This document shows positions 48,927 through 63,689 of a stretch of DNA of 64,000 nucleotides, piece after piece. Every line of letters starts with the position of its first letter. Positions within the stretch are counted from its first letter, which is position 1. This stretch comes from Glandiceps talaboti. Lineage: Eukaryota; Hemichordata; Enteropneusta; Spengelidae. The stretch is taken from positions 9,716,501-9,780,500 of the forward strand of contig NC_135558.1 of NCBI RefSeq assembly GCF_964340395.1. The letters run 5' to 3'. The notes beneath the pieces are model-generated. The model had not been told where the DNA came from, ran no database searches, and saw nothing but the letters and a program-made list of their open reading frames with translations. The translations under genes were made by a program, and so were the position numbers.

Positions 48927-49085
48927 GTAAACTTCAGAGCAATGTTGTGCTTTCCGTACATATATCACTCCCTCGATGCATCCTATAGCTCCAAATTGTG
49001 TCCAGGTATGCAGTAAACACCGCTGATTTGCCTACTCCAGGTCAGCAACTTTGAACAGTCGACAGAGAGTTCAAAATGGCGGCGA
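48927..49085 (-). other. Candidate untranslated first exon and start region of the AKNA-like gene
   Basis: The minus strand has a strong donor TTTAC|GTAAGT at 48926. Upstream of it lies a moderately CpG-containing stretch reaching a CGCCATTTTG element at about 49083-49073, typical of metazoan start regions. A 15-codon upstream ORF (48981-48934) lies inside. Splicing to the acceptor at 25249 would create a ~23.7-kb intron. Inferred; no transcript evidence. Confidence 0.45.
48934..48981 (-). CDS. Candidate upstream ORF in 5' leader (15 aa)
   Basis: MHRGSDICTESTTLL then TGA, wholly inside the candidate untranslated first exon and just before its donor. If the exon is real, this uORF could dampen translation of the main frame. 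No other support. Confidence 0.2.
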   Translation of the reverse strand: MHRGSDICTESTTLL

Positions 49086-49125
49086 CTAATCAATGAAGAG
49101 TCTTGGCTCATTTGCATGACTCAGC
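49073..49125 (-). promoter_or_regulatory. Candidate promoter elements: YY1-like, octamer, AP-1/MARE
   Basis: On the plus strand AAAATGGCGGC (49073-49083) matches a YY1-type site often found at transcription starts. ATTTGCAT (49110-49117) is a perfect octamer and TGACTCAGC (49117-49125) an AP-1/MARE-like site. The last two are immediately upstream of the candidate minus-strand start. Confidence 0.4.
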
Positions 49126-49130
49126 CACAT

Positions 49131-49680
49131 AGGAAAAATGTTCAGTTTCGCTGACTGTCAGGATGAGGGATTTACATTCACTGTCAATAGGTGGCGCTGT
49201 TCTCAAGTGACTCCTAAGGAAAAGATATTTGCGAGTTGGTCAGGATACAAAATGCAATGGTGTTATTAGTTATTCATTAATATTTTTTTAAATTCTATCA
49301 CTGCACTGATGTTTGTGCTGAAAAATGTCCTAAAAAATAATTAACTCGAAATTCATAATATACTCACCAAACTGCTAACTTTCTTGCATCAAAGACATTT
49401 CCACAGGCATGTTATGCAATCAATCTGATTAACATCCGATGCAGATGTCCGGCTGATCGTTCGGCAACATCTTTAGAATGCAAGCTTCAAATGCATTGAT
49501 GGTAAGGAAGTGCATGTCATGATGTGTCATGAAGTTTGTTGATGTAGTTTATAACTTTATTGATTAATTTGCATAATGACTTTTTGATAATTAGATAGTT
49601 TCATAAAATTTAATTTCAAATTTAGGGGTACAACATGTACCTATAGCTCCAATCTGATTAAAATTCGATGTAGATGTTGG
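49131..49680. other. Upstream flank of the gene
   Basis: No gene. Contains two copies (about 49421 and 49651) of a motif AATCTGATTAA then TCCGATG or TTCGATG, shared with 52523. Confidence 0.4.
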
Positions 49681-50135
49681 CTAAGCAATGACGATGACGA
49701 CAATAGCGACAACAACGACAATGACATCATTGACGAAAACAATGAAGACGATGGCGATGAAAATAACGACAACGGTGATGACGACGACAATGACGACAAA
49801 AGCAATGACGATGCGACAACGATAGCATCAACGACGATGGTGTCATTGGCGAAAACAATGAAGACGAAGGCGATGAAAATAAAGACAACGGCGACGCGAC
49901 AACGGCACCGATCACGAAGATGACAATAACAATGATGCTTACCTTTACTTGTTACTTACCTTTACTTGACATGCTTCGATTTGACTTACCTTTAGATGAC
50001 TTGACTTGACTTGACTTGACTAACTTACCTTTTACTTGACTTGTCTTGACTTGACTCTTTGACTTGACTAGTGGCTTGATTGTCGACTTGACTCTTGATA
50101 TGACATGACCTGACCTGACCTTACTTGACTTGACA
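49681..50135. repeat. GACGAT/GACAAC-type repeat and (CTTGA)n array
   Basis: 49681-49935 is an imperfect trinucleotide-phased repeat (GACGATGACGACAATAGCGA style) with a ~120-bp internal duplication (ATTGACGAAAACAATGAAGA versus ATTGGCGAAAACAATGAAGA). 49945-50135 is a TTGAC/CTTGACTTGAC pentamer array. Confidence 0.85.
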
Positions 50136-50139
50136 ATTT

Positions 50140-52620
50140 ACAATACATGTACTATAGTTCAAACTCATGGAGTTTGAAATAAGCACAAATTTCTAACATA
50201 TACAAAATAGCTACGAATAACCAATATGCTGAATGAACTTGTACTATCACTTGAATAATGAATTTAATTTGCAATGACTGAAGCAATTAAATGTATCAAA
50301 CAAGTGAAACATTGTCAGAAGAATGCTTATCAAACACTATTATTGAATACATGCACTTCTGAAAACAATATTCAATAATAACTGTGATTTTAAACTCCAG
50401 CAATGACTCCAAAGATCTCTGAACAAATCAAAGCTGATGGAATAGTGTATTATTCTCATACAAGTAACGAGTAACGTTGTACCCTAAATGATTGATGGAC
50501 AGTATGTAACAATGCATCGAAAATCTACAACATCGACATATTGCAGTCTTACTCCGAGTATTCAACTCAAAATATATCGACTTCACATGAAGACAATGCA
50601 AATTACAAGTACTACACAATTTGTTGGGGAATGTTCAGCAACAAGAAATTTCACATTGATGGCACTAGCCGTTTCATTGAGGAACAGCTAGTGCCATGTG
50701 CCAGTAATCTCGCCAGTGAGGGCCAGCTACTGACACTGGGGTGATACTAGACTTGGCCTTTAATAAATGCATATAAACTTCTGTTTTACTTACGGTTGCT
50801 GATCTATTCACCAATGGCGATCAAACGAGCAGACCCTCCAACAAAAATGTCCATTTTGCAATTCAGATCAGTATCAAGTCCAAGTGTTTTCAGTCAAAGT
50901 TCAAAGTTGTATTGTCCAAGAGTGCACACAGTTCACTCTGCTAGTTCAAAACCATTAGCAAGTCTACAACAAGCACAAGTTTTTCAAAGTGATGAAAGTA
51001 CTATATATAGAGACATTAAAACAATGCTGATGTCAGCCAAAGTTCAACTGCCATTCACCATATACACACTCTGTGCAGAGATTCCTTTACTCCAGGGATT
51101 GGAACATGTTGAAAATATGTATTGTTAATTTTCACTTCAATTCCAGTTCGGATGAAATGTCCGTTCTTTAATAGCGTACCTCGCACAACAGGGATTTTTT
51201 ACGAGATTTTGTTTCATGGGATTTTGTTTCATTCATAAGTAAAAGACCAAGATTTTGCCACAGACGGCAAATAGTCATCATGTGGTCGGCAAGGATTTGT
51301 ACATATTTTGATGGGAAAGTGGGCATTATATATTCCCTGTAAAATTTGGTGTGTACTTTTTTTCAAAAAGTATATTTTATATTGGTCCTTCTCTAGTATT
51401 CTTTTTCTATAAAAAAAAATGATGGCATTTGACACCGATTTGCTGACATGATTGTACTGACGTCAGGACAGACGTGGCCTGACTGTTGTATGGTCAACCT
51501 AAAGCAACTTTGCTCAGAAAAAGGAAATCAAAAAAAAAAAAAGATATGAATTTAGAAGAGTAGTCTATCATTTATCCTCAGAAATTTATCAAGTTTGGAG
51601 GCCGGAAAAATGAAATGTTAGAACAGACGAATATTTATTAAGTACTATTCGCCAGTAAAATCAGCGTTTTTCAATAGGTTACAGTGGTGGGCACAGGGTT
51701 TACAAACAAGTGAAATATTTCTCATCGTTTCAATTTCGTCAAATATGGACATATCATTTCGAAATTTCACACACTAATGTGCAGATGAATAAATTTATAG
51801 CAATATTCTGAAATGTATATGGTCGAAACGTGCATGGAAAATAGACCAAGCCTACGTAGAAAATTGTTGGTCTACAACACTTAACTGCCTACGTTAAAAT
51901 CAATATTGCTATTCAGCAGGCCATTGTGTGAGTTTGCAACAATGTATAAAATTCCAATGGATACTGGTGACCCCTGCAATACTACATTAGTGTACAGTGA
52001 ACGCCCCTGAATAAATTCCTAACAATTTTCCCTGTAGTGCGGACTCGCGTCACGCCACTGTAAGAAGTACTTACATGTAAGAAGTACTCTATGAATAGAC
52101 TACTTCGGGAGTAGTCCTGCTTGTATACGGAGTGAGTCGTCCCTTCCTTTGGTGTTTAGCGAAATGCGTGAACCGTCTGCAAGCAGGATTAGTTCGTAGT
52201 CTCTTTGTCACGTTGAAGCGTCATTGCATTGCCTACCTACTTCTCACTCCTGAGTCCAGCTGCGTGTTTTTTCACTTCTCGAACAAAATTTTTCACCAGT
52301 TCGGTATATCTTTTGATGATAACCTCCTTCCACAACTGTGGCTGTAAATATTATCACGAAGACATGTCCAAATCCCGCTATTTACAGTCTGCAAACTGAG
52401 GTTTCCGACATGATGACAGCACTCAAACTACGCGCACTGAGAGTGAAAATGAATCTGATTGGCAGAAGCTCAGCTGTCAGAGGGAATGTGATTGGAAGAA
52501 ACGAAAATACAAGTGTATTATGTAATCTGATTAAAATCCGATGTACAGCTGTAGTAGACCAGACAGCTGTAGACGGTGCGATTTCTTATTGGCTGTTACG
52601 TTTACTTTCGTTTGTTCTTT
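50140..52620. other. Non-coding flank with a GC-richer patch
   Basis: No supportable gene. A 110-codon frame at 50796-51128 is unrecognised. 52,020-52,610 is somewhat richer in CpG and carries three inverted CCAAT boxes (GATTGGCAG about 52458, GATTGGAAG about 52490, TATTGGCTG about 52588), perhaps a promoter fragment or part of a mobile element. Confidence 0.3.
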
Positions 52621-52624
52621 TGTG

Positions 52625-52737
52625 AGCGCAGATTAATTAATTAAAAATTAATTTTAATTAATTAAATAATTAATTAATCAATCAATCAATTAATCAATCA
52701 ATCAATCAATTTTAATTAATTAATTAATCAATCAATT

Positions 52738-52771
<34 letters not shown>

Positions 52772-52800
52772 GTAATCAAGTAATCAATAAATCAAATTGT
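52625..52800. repeat. (AATT/AATC)n microsatellite
   Basis: TTAATTAATTAATCAATCAA-type repeat, imperfect. Confidence 0.95.
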
Positions 52801-53198
52801 GTATCATGCAAAGAAAAGAAGCTCTAAAAAAGAAACTGAGGTGCAATTACAGATACAGAAACATACAGTAAACATCAAACAATCAATCATATCCGTGCAA
52901 GATGGGATGACGAATTCGAACTTCGGTATAATAAACTGAATTGCAATGTTAGGGAGCCTTCAGGTTATGTCTGAGCTGTAAAATGTGACACACACCCCAC
53001 ACCCCCACTCCTTTTTCTAAAATGTCACCCTCCCCGGGCCCCACAATCCCAAGTTCTAAAATCCATTCTCGCAAACCAGAGCTGTTATTTCTTCCGCTTC
53101 ACTTCGAAATAAAATCTGACCCTACGACATCTCAAAATGACAAATTCACTGATAGATGGATGGATGGATGGATGGATGGATGGAAATTATGTGGGCAG

Positions 53199-53566
53199 AT
53201 TAAAGGGACACTGAGTAGTTGTAACTTTTGATTATTTTTTCAGTATGTTTTGTTCTGTGCATCAACCAGTTTTTAGTTTCTTGTTCTACTCCATTACGCA
53301 CATTGAAACACTCCTGTGTTTGGCAAACGCTTGTAAACACAGCCTGTATATGTACAAACTGCATAGTTATTTTTGACAAGTTAATTTTAGTCTGGACTAA
53401 AATTATCAACAATAACAGTGCACTTTAAACATATACAGGCTGTGTTGACAAGCCAAATACAGGGTATTTCAACATGTTTAAAGGAGTAGAACAAGAAACT
53501 GCACTTGATACACAAAACAAAAGTATTGAAAAAAGATCATCAAGTTACAGATACTGTCCCTTTAAT
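53199..53566. mobile_element. Foldback element with ~140-bp inverted arms
   Basis: Begins ATTAAAGGGACACTGAG and ends ACTGTCCCTTTAAT. Inner arms match as well (AAACACAGCCTGTATATGT versus ACATATACAGGCTGTGTT; TCTTGTTCTACTCC versus GGAGTAGAACAAGA), leaving a central loop of roughly 75 bp. TTAA at the ends is suggestive of TTAA target duplications. Confidence 0.8.
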
Positions 53567-54267
53567 TGTAATTGACTTTTCTTGCTGGACTTGACTGTAG
53601 AGTATATAATATTTACATCAGATTATCTGTTTGGATCAGATTATCTCTGTTTGGAAAACGCTATTTATCTGAAACTTCATTTTAAGTGAAAACTATTTTT
53701 CTTCACTTTTCATGCAACTAAGTAAGACAGACACGTACAACATAAATTACCTGTGGAATTCTAAAATATGTATTACCGTTTATTACCGTTTTCAACGGTA
53801 ATTCCAGTGAAAATGAAATATTCTACACTATTTTCTGCTCGATGGACATTCTCATGAGACAAAATATTGAAGCCAGTGACTGGTTTCAGCATGTATGTGA
53901 TACAAGTCAATCTTTGCATGGAAATCGCGTATATGGCTCATATGCACATTTTGCACTTGTATGGCAATGTATATGTATTTTAAAACAATGAGCAATGTCA
54001 ACTTGTCCTACGTCACATTACATATTCCCAAACAGCCAAGCTACACAAGATGTCATTTAGGACTTGTTTGGAATGTGGAAAACAGTAAATTGTAACTACA
54101 CATGCAGTTTAGCTAAATATGAGCCTTAGTTTGAAGGGATGTGTGTTGTTTCTCTCAGAATTGTAGACTTTGTTTGAAATAGTGTAGAGTGCATTTTACA
54201 AGAATTTTACCTTCTCACTGTATGGTAACAAGTACAATCCACGTAGGTCATAAAATGGGTCAACGTA

Positions 54268-54352
54268 AAATGTGACCCTCCCCCCTGGACGGGTTTCTAA
54301 AATATGACCCTCCCCCTTGGACAGGTTTCTAAAACATGACCCTCCTCAATTG
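54268..54352. repeat. 33-bp tandem repeat, ~3 copies
   Basis: ATGACCCTCCCCCTTGGACA then GGTTTCTAAAA repeats about 2.5-3 times inside the candidate 1.4-kb element. Confidence 0.8.
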
Positions 54353-54737
54353 ATCCCCCCCAGGCCCACCCCCTCGTAATTTCTGAAGGCTCCCTCAATA
54401 ATGTCAGATGAGGCAATTCTAACAATTTATCATAATTCAATCACGAACCGAATAATGGTCAAGTAGCGCCCATGTTTGAATGTGGGCTACATCAATAATT
54501 TGTACAAATCCAATTGCAAAAATCAAACTGAAGCGCGTCATCGAGTCGACTAGTCATGGCGTGGATTTTCTGTAATAATCTTTCAGGGAAAGGGGAGGAA
54601 TTCATTTGTACACATGGAGTCCAGTACTCGTGTTACAAATAAACAAATAAATAAAATAAATAAATAAATGAATGAATAAAAAAAACCCCAAACAAACGAA
54701 CAAAATATGTGTGGGTAAATAAATTATATATTTTAAA

Positions 54738-55020
<283 letters not shown>

Positions 55021-55039
55021 ATCGTTCTATCATAATGTC

Positions 55040-55040
55040 G

Positions 55041-55123
<83 letters not shown>
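55040..55123. repeat. (TA)n microsatellite
   Basis: Pure TA repeat directly abutting the left end of the foldback element at 55124. Confidence 0.98.
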
Positions 55124-55126
<3 letters not shown>

Positions 55127-55368
55127 CAGTACAACATAGTTACTTTGGAACGGTAAATTGGCGACTTTTCGATCCGTCTACTACGGACCTTGAACACGCA
55201 ATGATTTAATTATTGAGCGTTGACGCCTCTCTCTGGATCATTGCGTGATCATAGACCCTCCACCAACGTGGAGGATGGAGGGTCTATGGCGTGAGGTCCG
55301 TAATAGACGGATCGAAACGTCGCATTCGTTTCCAATTTACCATTCCAAAGTAACTATAGTGTACTGTC
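55124..55368. mobile_element. Foldback/MITE-like palindromic element
   Basis: The left arm 55124-55190 (GACAGTACAACATAGTTACT, TTGGAACGGTAAATTGG, ATCCGTCTACTACGGACCT) pairs with the right arm 55294-55368 (AGGTCCGTAATAGACGGAT, CCAATTTACCATTCCAAAG, TAACTATAGTGTACTGTC). The centre holds a second hairpin (TAGACCCTCCA / TGGAGGGTCTA) and ACGCAATGAT / ATCATTGCGT. Confidence 0.85.
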
Positions 55369-55468
55369 CTATTGATTAATCAAATCACACCTTTATAATG
55401 TTTTATTGTCAATTTCTACTCGTCCATCACCGAAAGCCTACTAGGCACTAATTATTAGCAATATTCGC

Positions 55469-58480
<3,012 letters not shown>

Positions 58481-58499
58481 ATCTAGGTGTGAAAACAGT

Positions 58500-58625
58500 T
58501 GTGTTGCTGAGGTATAGAAAAAATGGGTCCAGCACAAAAGAATGATCCTATGTAGTACTTATGGCTCCACTGATAAGATAACACTAATACGATGACCTGG
58601 GATTGAAACATGGCCCTTTAACAGA
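58500..58625. repeat. Dispersed repeat shared with 63690-63800
   Basis: Both carry GAATGATC, TATG(G/T)CTCCA(C/T)TGATAAG, ATAACACTAAT and ACCTGGGATT(G/A)AAAC in order over about 110 bp, direct orientation. Confidence 0.7.
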
Positions 58626-58907
58626 AACACTAGGGATGGAGTCATTTTCAACAGACTGAAATGAATAAAAAATAGCAAATAATTTCACTGTCAGCTACTT
58701 GGGCTTAAACTTTTGCAGTCTTAGTAGTTTTTACAGTGTGTAGAATAGTTGTCATAAGTGTAAATATATAAGTGTGCACTATAAAGGTGATACCCCAATG
58801 GTCCTGTAGTAAACACTGTATCATTTTATGTGATTGTGCACTATCAGTGTTTATTTCATTTTATGTAATTTATAACAAAAAATGCGTGAGACATAAAAAA
58901 AAACATC

Positions 58908-59010
58908 TCGCTGCTTAAATGTAATGCTATAGTCACTCAGGTTTGGTAGTAAAACCATCATGCTGCCTAATTGAAAGTCTATAGTCGCTCTGGTTTGGTA
59001 GTAACCATGA
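58908..59010. repeat. Two-copy ~60-bp tandem repeat
   Basis: GCTATAGTCACTCAGGTTTG, GTAGTAA and CTATAGTCGCTCTGGTTTGG, TAGTAA, each preceded by GCTGC(T/C)TAA. Confidence 0.75.
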
Positions 59011-59596
59011 AAAGTGGCATTTCCGGTTTCATATACATGATGGTCCCACAATGAAAATACGGCATTTCCAGATTTTTCGGCAATTCCGTTGTGTGTCCGT
59101 CATGTTTACAGAACCGGAAACGCTTTCATGCAGTGCTTAATAAAATCACAGAAATATGGTCATATTAATTACATTACGACAACCTCTAGTTTTTGGCCTT
59201 ATGGCTAACCAACAACGTACAGGTAAGTAAAAGAGAAACACTATATTGAAAATCAGCTGAAGGGAAAAAATATTGAAAGGAACACCTGTTGAAGTTTGAC
59301 TTTTTGTTTGCTGTTCAATAAATGTATTTTTCCATTTGTATTGAAGTAACGTGAATACTGAGAGTTTGTATTTGTTGTATAGTATGATTGCAGTCGATTT
59401 TCTACACTTATTTATAACTACGCACAAACTCATTCATTCTCTATAGATTTTTATAATCATGGATTTGTGTATTCTCGATCTTATGGTTTTTTGATCCTTT
59501 CTAGTTTCTGATTCAAATTTTTGATTTGTAACAAATAAATAAATTCCATGGGTACATGATGTAAAGCTGTAATGGCCTCTATAAACCCAGTATAAA

Positions 59597-60245
59597 ATGT
59601 AGTTGACCAATGACCACTTCCCTTGTATTTAATAGATATTGTCTCCCTCACCTGTCCAATTGACCAATGACCACTTCCCTTGTTATATTTAGATATTGTA
59701 TCCCTCACCTGTCTAATTGACCAATGATCACTTCCCTTGTTATATTTAGATATTTTCTCCTTCACCTGTCAAACTAATTGACCAATGACCACTTCCCTTG
59801 TTCAAGTTGTATTTAGATATTGTCTCCCTCACCTGTCTAATTGACCAATGATCACTTCCCTTGTATTTAGATATTGTATCCCTCACCTGTCTAATTGACC
59901 AATGATCACTTCCCTTGTATTTAGATATTGTCTCCCTCACCTGTCTAATTGACCAATGATCACTTCCCTTGTATTTAGATATTGTCTCCCTCACCTGTCT
60001 AATTGACCAATGATCACTTCCCTTGTATTTAGATATTGTCTCCCTCACCTGTCTAATTGACCAATGATCACTTCCCTTGTATTTACATATTGTATCCCTC
60101 TCCTGTGAAACTTTTTGGCCAATGATGACGACTCTTTTCGCAATTAAAATATTATGTCTCTCACCTGTCAAACTAATTGACCAATGACCACTTTTCTTAC
60201 AGCATCGCATATATATGATCAACTCAACCTTTTTGACCAATGGCC
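59597..60245. repeat. 54-bp minisatellite, ~12 units
   Basis: Unit ATTGACCAATGATCACTTCC, CTTGTATTTAGATATTGTCT, CCCTCACCTGTCTA. Middle units are nearly identical and exactly 54 bp. As 54 is a multiple of three, the minus strand shows an open 167-residue repeat frame, which I take as a by-product. Confidence 0.95.
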
Positions 60246-60479
60246 CCATTTCTTGTCAATTAATTTGAATATTATATCCAACTAAAATTCTAAAGACAAC
60301 AATCTGTGGCATAAATATAAAAGTCAGTAACATGTCACAAATTCTTCCTAGTGGGTATGACCAGCAAAAATTTCAGAAAACCACTGGTAGAAATCATTCT
60401 GAATCAGTATATACTTCAGTTTTCTGAAAACTGCAGTGGCAAAGATTTACATTGAAAATATCTGCAGTGTGTTAGTCAC

Positions 60480-60897
60480 TCCATGTATTGCTGTATATTT
60501 TGTTGTAAACACTGCTTGCCTCAACTCAATGATGCTAAAACTAAACAATCAAACTACAATGTACACATAACGGTATAAATTGTAGCATGTATTGCTGTAT
60601 ATTTTGTTGTAAACACTGCTTGCCTGATCTCAATGATGCTAAAACTAAACAATCAACCCACAATGTACACATAACGGTATAAATTGTAGCATGCATTGCT
60701 GTATTTGTTGTTGTAACACTGCTTGCCTGAACTCAATGATGCTAAAACTAAACAATCAACCTACAATGTACACATAACGGTATAAATTGTAGCATGCATT
60801 GCTGTATTTGTTGTTGTAAACACTGCTTGCCTGAACTCAATGATGCTAAAACTAAACAATCGACCCACAATGTACACATAACGGTATAAATTGTAAA
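60480..60897. repeat. ~104-bp tandem repeat, 4 copies
   Basis: ATTGCTGTAT starts at 60488, 60591, 60695 and 60798. Units hold AACACTGCTTGCCTGA, CTCAATGATGCTAAAACTAA, ACAATGTACACATAACGGTA. Confidence 0.95.
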
Positions 60898-61084
60898 TCT
60901 GTTATTTCAGCTACTCAATAATTTAGACCCTCAGTATTGTAAATATTAAATAATAATTCTGCCATAAATTTTGTCTGATTTCTGTTTTGATGTCATAAAT
61001 TGTGCTGCAGTGCATCAAATGTTAATGATTTTAGGATGGGATTGAAGGAACTAGACATTTAGGCCACCTTATGCATTCTACTAT

Positions 61085-61430
61085 ACTACAAGACCTGTTT
61101 TCTGAAATTGTCTCATCATCGTTGATTGTTACCATGACAACTGTTTTTGATAATTTAGCTAGGGATCAAATGAGTAAGACTTTGGGTCACCTTAAGACTC
61201 TTCTGCTGGTCTTAACTTAAGTGACCTGTTTCCTGATATTGTGTCATCGCTGTTGATTTTTACCATGGCAACTAAATTTGTAAATAATTTAGCTAGGGAT
61301 CAAATGAGCTAGACTACTGAGTCACCTAAAGTATTTCTACCTGTCTTGTATAACTTAGGTGAGATTGTGTCATCAGTGTTGATTGTTACCATGGCAACTA
61401 TAATTTGTCAATAATTTACCGAGATTATAG
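61085..61430. repeat. ~125-bp diverged tandem repeat, 3 copies
   Basis: TGTCATC, GTTGATT, TTACCATGGCAACT (or ATGACAACT), AATTTA, GGGATCAAATGAG and GTCACCT recur in order. Confidence 0.85.
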
Positions 61431-61984
61431 ATCGTATATTATTATTTCAATCATAATTAGAGAACATGATGAAAATTGTTTTAACATGTAATACTCATTC
61501 ACAATTGTGGGATTAGAATTGTCAGTTTTTTGACATCATAATTTTGGGATATATTGAGTAGTCAGATAAATATATATTTTGTGTCGTAAAAGCACTCCAT
61601 ATCAAATAATAATGTTTCGAATGAAATCAAACACAGCACTATTTTGAATCACGTGTGTGAATTAATGTGTGGACCTAGAGGAAATATGTATTGTGAAACC
61701 ACTTGTTATACGGCAATCAAAGCTACGACTATTGAAATAACATCAATCTAAGCTTGGGTCTAAAGTGATTAACAGTAGAAGAACGTCAATAAGTTAGCAG
61801 CTGGACGCCTTCCCAGTTACTCACATAACTAGACCACTCTATTCAACCTCCTCAGTCTCATTGAAACATTGATTTCTACTGCCTGCTGATTGTATAAACG
61901 GCCATACTACAATCCAACTACTTGTTAGTTTAGGAAATGTCATCTCATATCATAAAATGTGTCGGGAATAACAGTCAATAATGA

Positions 61985-62880
61985 TAACATTAAAGGGGGC
62001 ACAAGCTGAGTTTTAACAAATTTGGGGGAAATTTTTACAGTATATTAAAATGTACTTATATCATTCTACTGACTTACTGAAGTAACTATCACTTGTTGAC
62101 AAAACTCAAAGCTGTATAGAGAACATCGGTCAATAGTATGATAATATTAAAGGGGCACAAGCTGAGTTTAAAAAAAAAAATTGGGTAATTTTTACAGTGT
62201 ATTAAAATGTACTTACAGCATTCTACTGACTTACTGAAGTAACTATCACTTGTTGACAATACTCAAAGCTGTATAGTGAACATCGGTCAATAATATGATA
62301 ACATTAAAGGGGAGCAAGCTGAATTTAAAAAAAAAAATTGGGTAATTTTTACAGTGTATTAAAATGTACTTATAGCATTCTACTGACTTACTGAAGTTAC
62401 TATCACTTGTTGACAGAACTCAAAAATGTGTCGAGAACATCCGTCAATAGTATGATAACATTAAAGGGGCACAAGCTGAGTTTTAAAAAAAAATTGGGGT
62501 AATTTTTACAGTGTATTAAAATGCACTTATAACATTTTACTGACTTACTGAAGTTACTATCACTTGTTGACAAAACTCAAAGCTGTATAGAGAACATCGG
62601 TCAATAGTATGATAACATTAAAGGGGCACAAGCTGAGTTTTAAAAAAAAATTGGGGTAATTTTTACAGTGTATTAAAATGCACTTATAACATTCTACTGA
62701 CTTACTGAAGTAACTATCACTTGTTGACAGAACTCAAAAATGTGTCGAGAACATCGGTCAATAATATGATAACATTAAAGGGGCACAAGCTGCTCAGTTT
62801 AATTTATTTTATTTTATTTTTTTGGGGGGGAGGGGGAATTTTTACAGTGTATTAAAATATACTTGTAGTATTCTACTTTA
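61985..62880. repeat. 157-bp tandem array, 6 copies
   Basis: ATTAAAGG starts at 61989, 62146, 62303, 62460, 62617 and 62774: five exact 157-bp steps. Units contain GGGGCACAAGCTGAGTTTTA, TTTTTACAGTGTATTAAAAT, CTGACTTACTGAAGTAACTA and CATCGGTCAATA. Confidence 0.97.
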
Positions 62881-63177
62881 CTGAACATACTTAATCATCA
62901 CTATCATCCCTTCCTATTTGCAGAACTTAAACCTAGTACCAAGTATATTTCATAATTGATTGAATGGTTTGATTTATAACTTGTATACTAAAATTTTAAG
63001 GAAACCGCTGTTATGCCATGCACAAGCCAAAATATGGTCTTTGAACAGAAAATATGGATTATAGACCATGTGGTGACAACATCAACATGTCTACATCATT
63101 GGTTCTGCTGTGTTCAAAATATAAGTCAAAACGTTCAAATTGTCATTACTTTCCCCAATTTTTCTTTGATATTACTG

Positions 63178-63362
63178 GCGCTGGTATAATTATGTTATTC
63201 TCCAATATTTTTCTTCATTCAGCTGGAAAATACTCATCGACCAACCTGTTTGTCACTGCTTGTCTAGCGACTCATAGTGGCAAGTCCCCTTAGGTCACTC
63301 ATATTTTACTATGGCTGAATGAAGAAAAATATTGGGGATTAATATCTAATTATACCAGCATC
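63178..63362. repeat. Inverted repeat with ~63-bp arms
   Basis: GCTGGTATAATTA, CCAATATTTTTCTTCATTCA, GCTGG (left) pairs with GGCTGAATGAAGAAAAATAT, TGGGGATTAATATCTAATTA, TACCAGC (right), with ~60 bp between. Candidate foldback element or hairpin. Confidence 0.75.
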
Positions 63363-63689
63363 AACTAACCTAACAACCTGAGAAGATGAAGACATGCACC
63401 CACAAAAATATTATACTAGTCTAAGGATCGTTTAAGGTAATTTTCATGAGTAAAAACTTTAGGTATATAAACTCAGCTTGTGGCATTTGTGTGATGTGTG
63501 ATGGAGGGGTATAGTATTTTTGTATAGTGTTGTTACATGCATGTAATTGTTGAAATATAACTTCTAGCATACAATTCCTATAAACTACTTACAATAATAT
63601 AGGTCTCTGAGTCGTACAAACAGAATTTCCCCACCAGTATTGTTGTTCAGATTAGGGTTAAAATTAATTGATGTTGTCTTGTAGAAATA

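Larger units (their letters stand above)
52951..54395. mobile_element. Candidate non-autonomous DNA transposon with 13-bp TIRs
   Basis: AGGGAGCCTTCAG (52951-52963) and its exact reverse complement CTGAAGGCTCCCT (54383-54395) bound a 1,445-bp segment. Next to each end lie C-rich CACCCTCCCC/GACCCTCCCCC sequences. No transposase frame inside. A second foldback element (53199-53566) sits within it. Target duplication not evident. Confidence 0.5.

Noticed and set aside
49077-49097. Plus-strand ATGGCGGCG as a start codon
   Set aside because: The frame stops after six codons (TGA); the sequence is better explained as a YY1-like promoter motif.
50796-51128. 110-codon plus-strand frame as a gene
   Set aside because: Unrecognised protein, no clear splice or promoter context; left as unassigned.
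59481-60249. 94- and 167-codon minus-strand repeat frames
   Set aside because: Follow from the 54-bp unit being a multiple of three; no start context, splice or family support.
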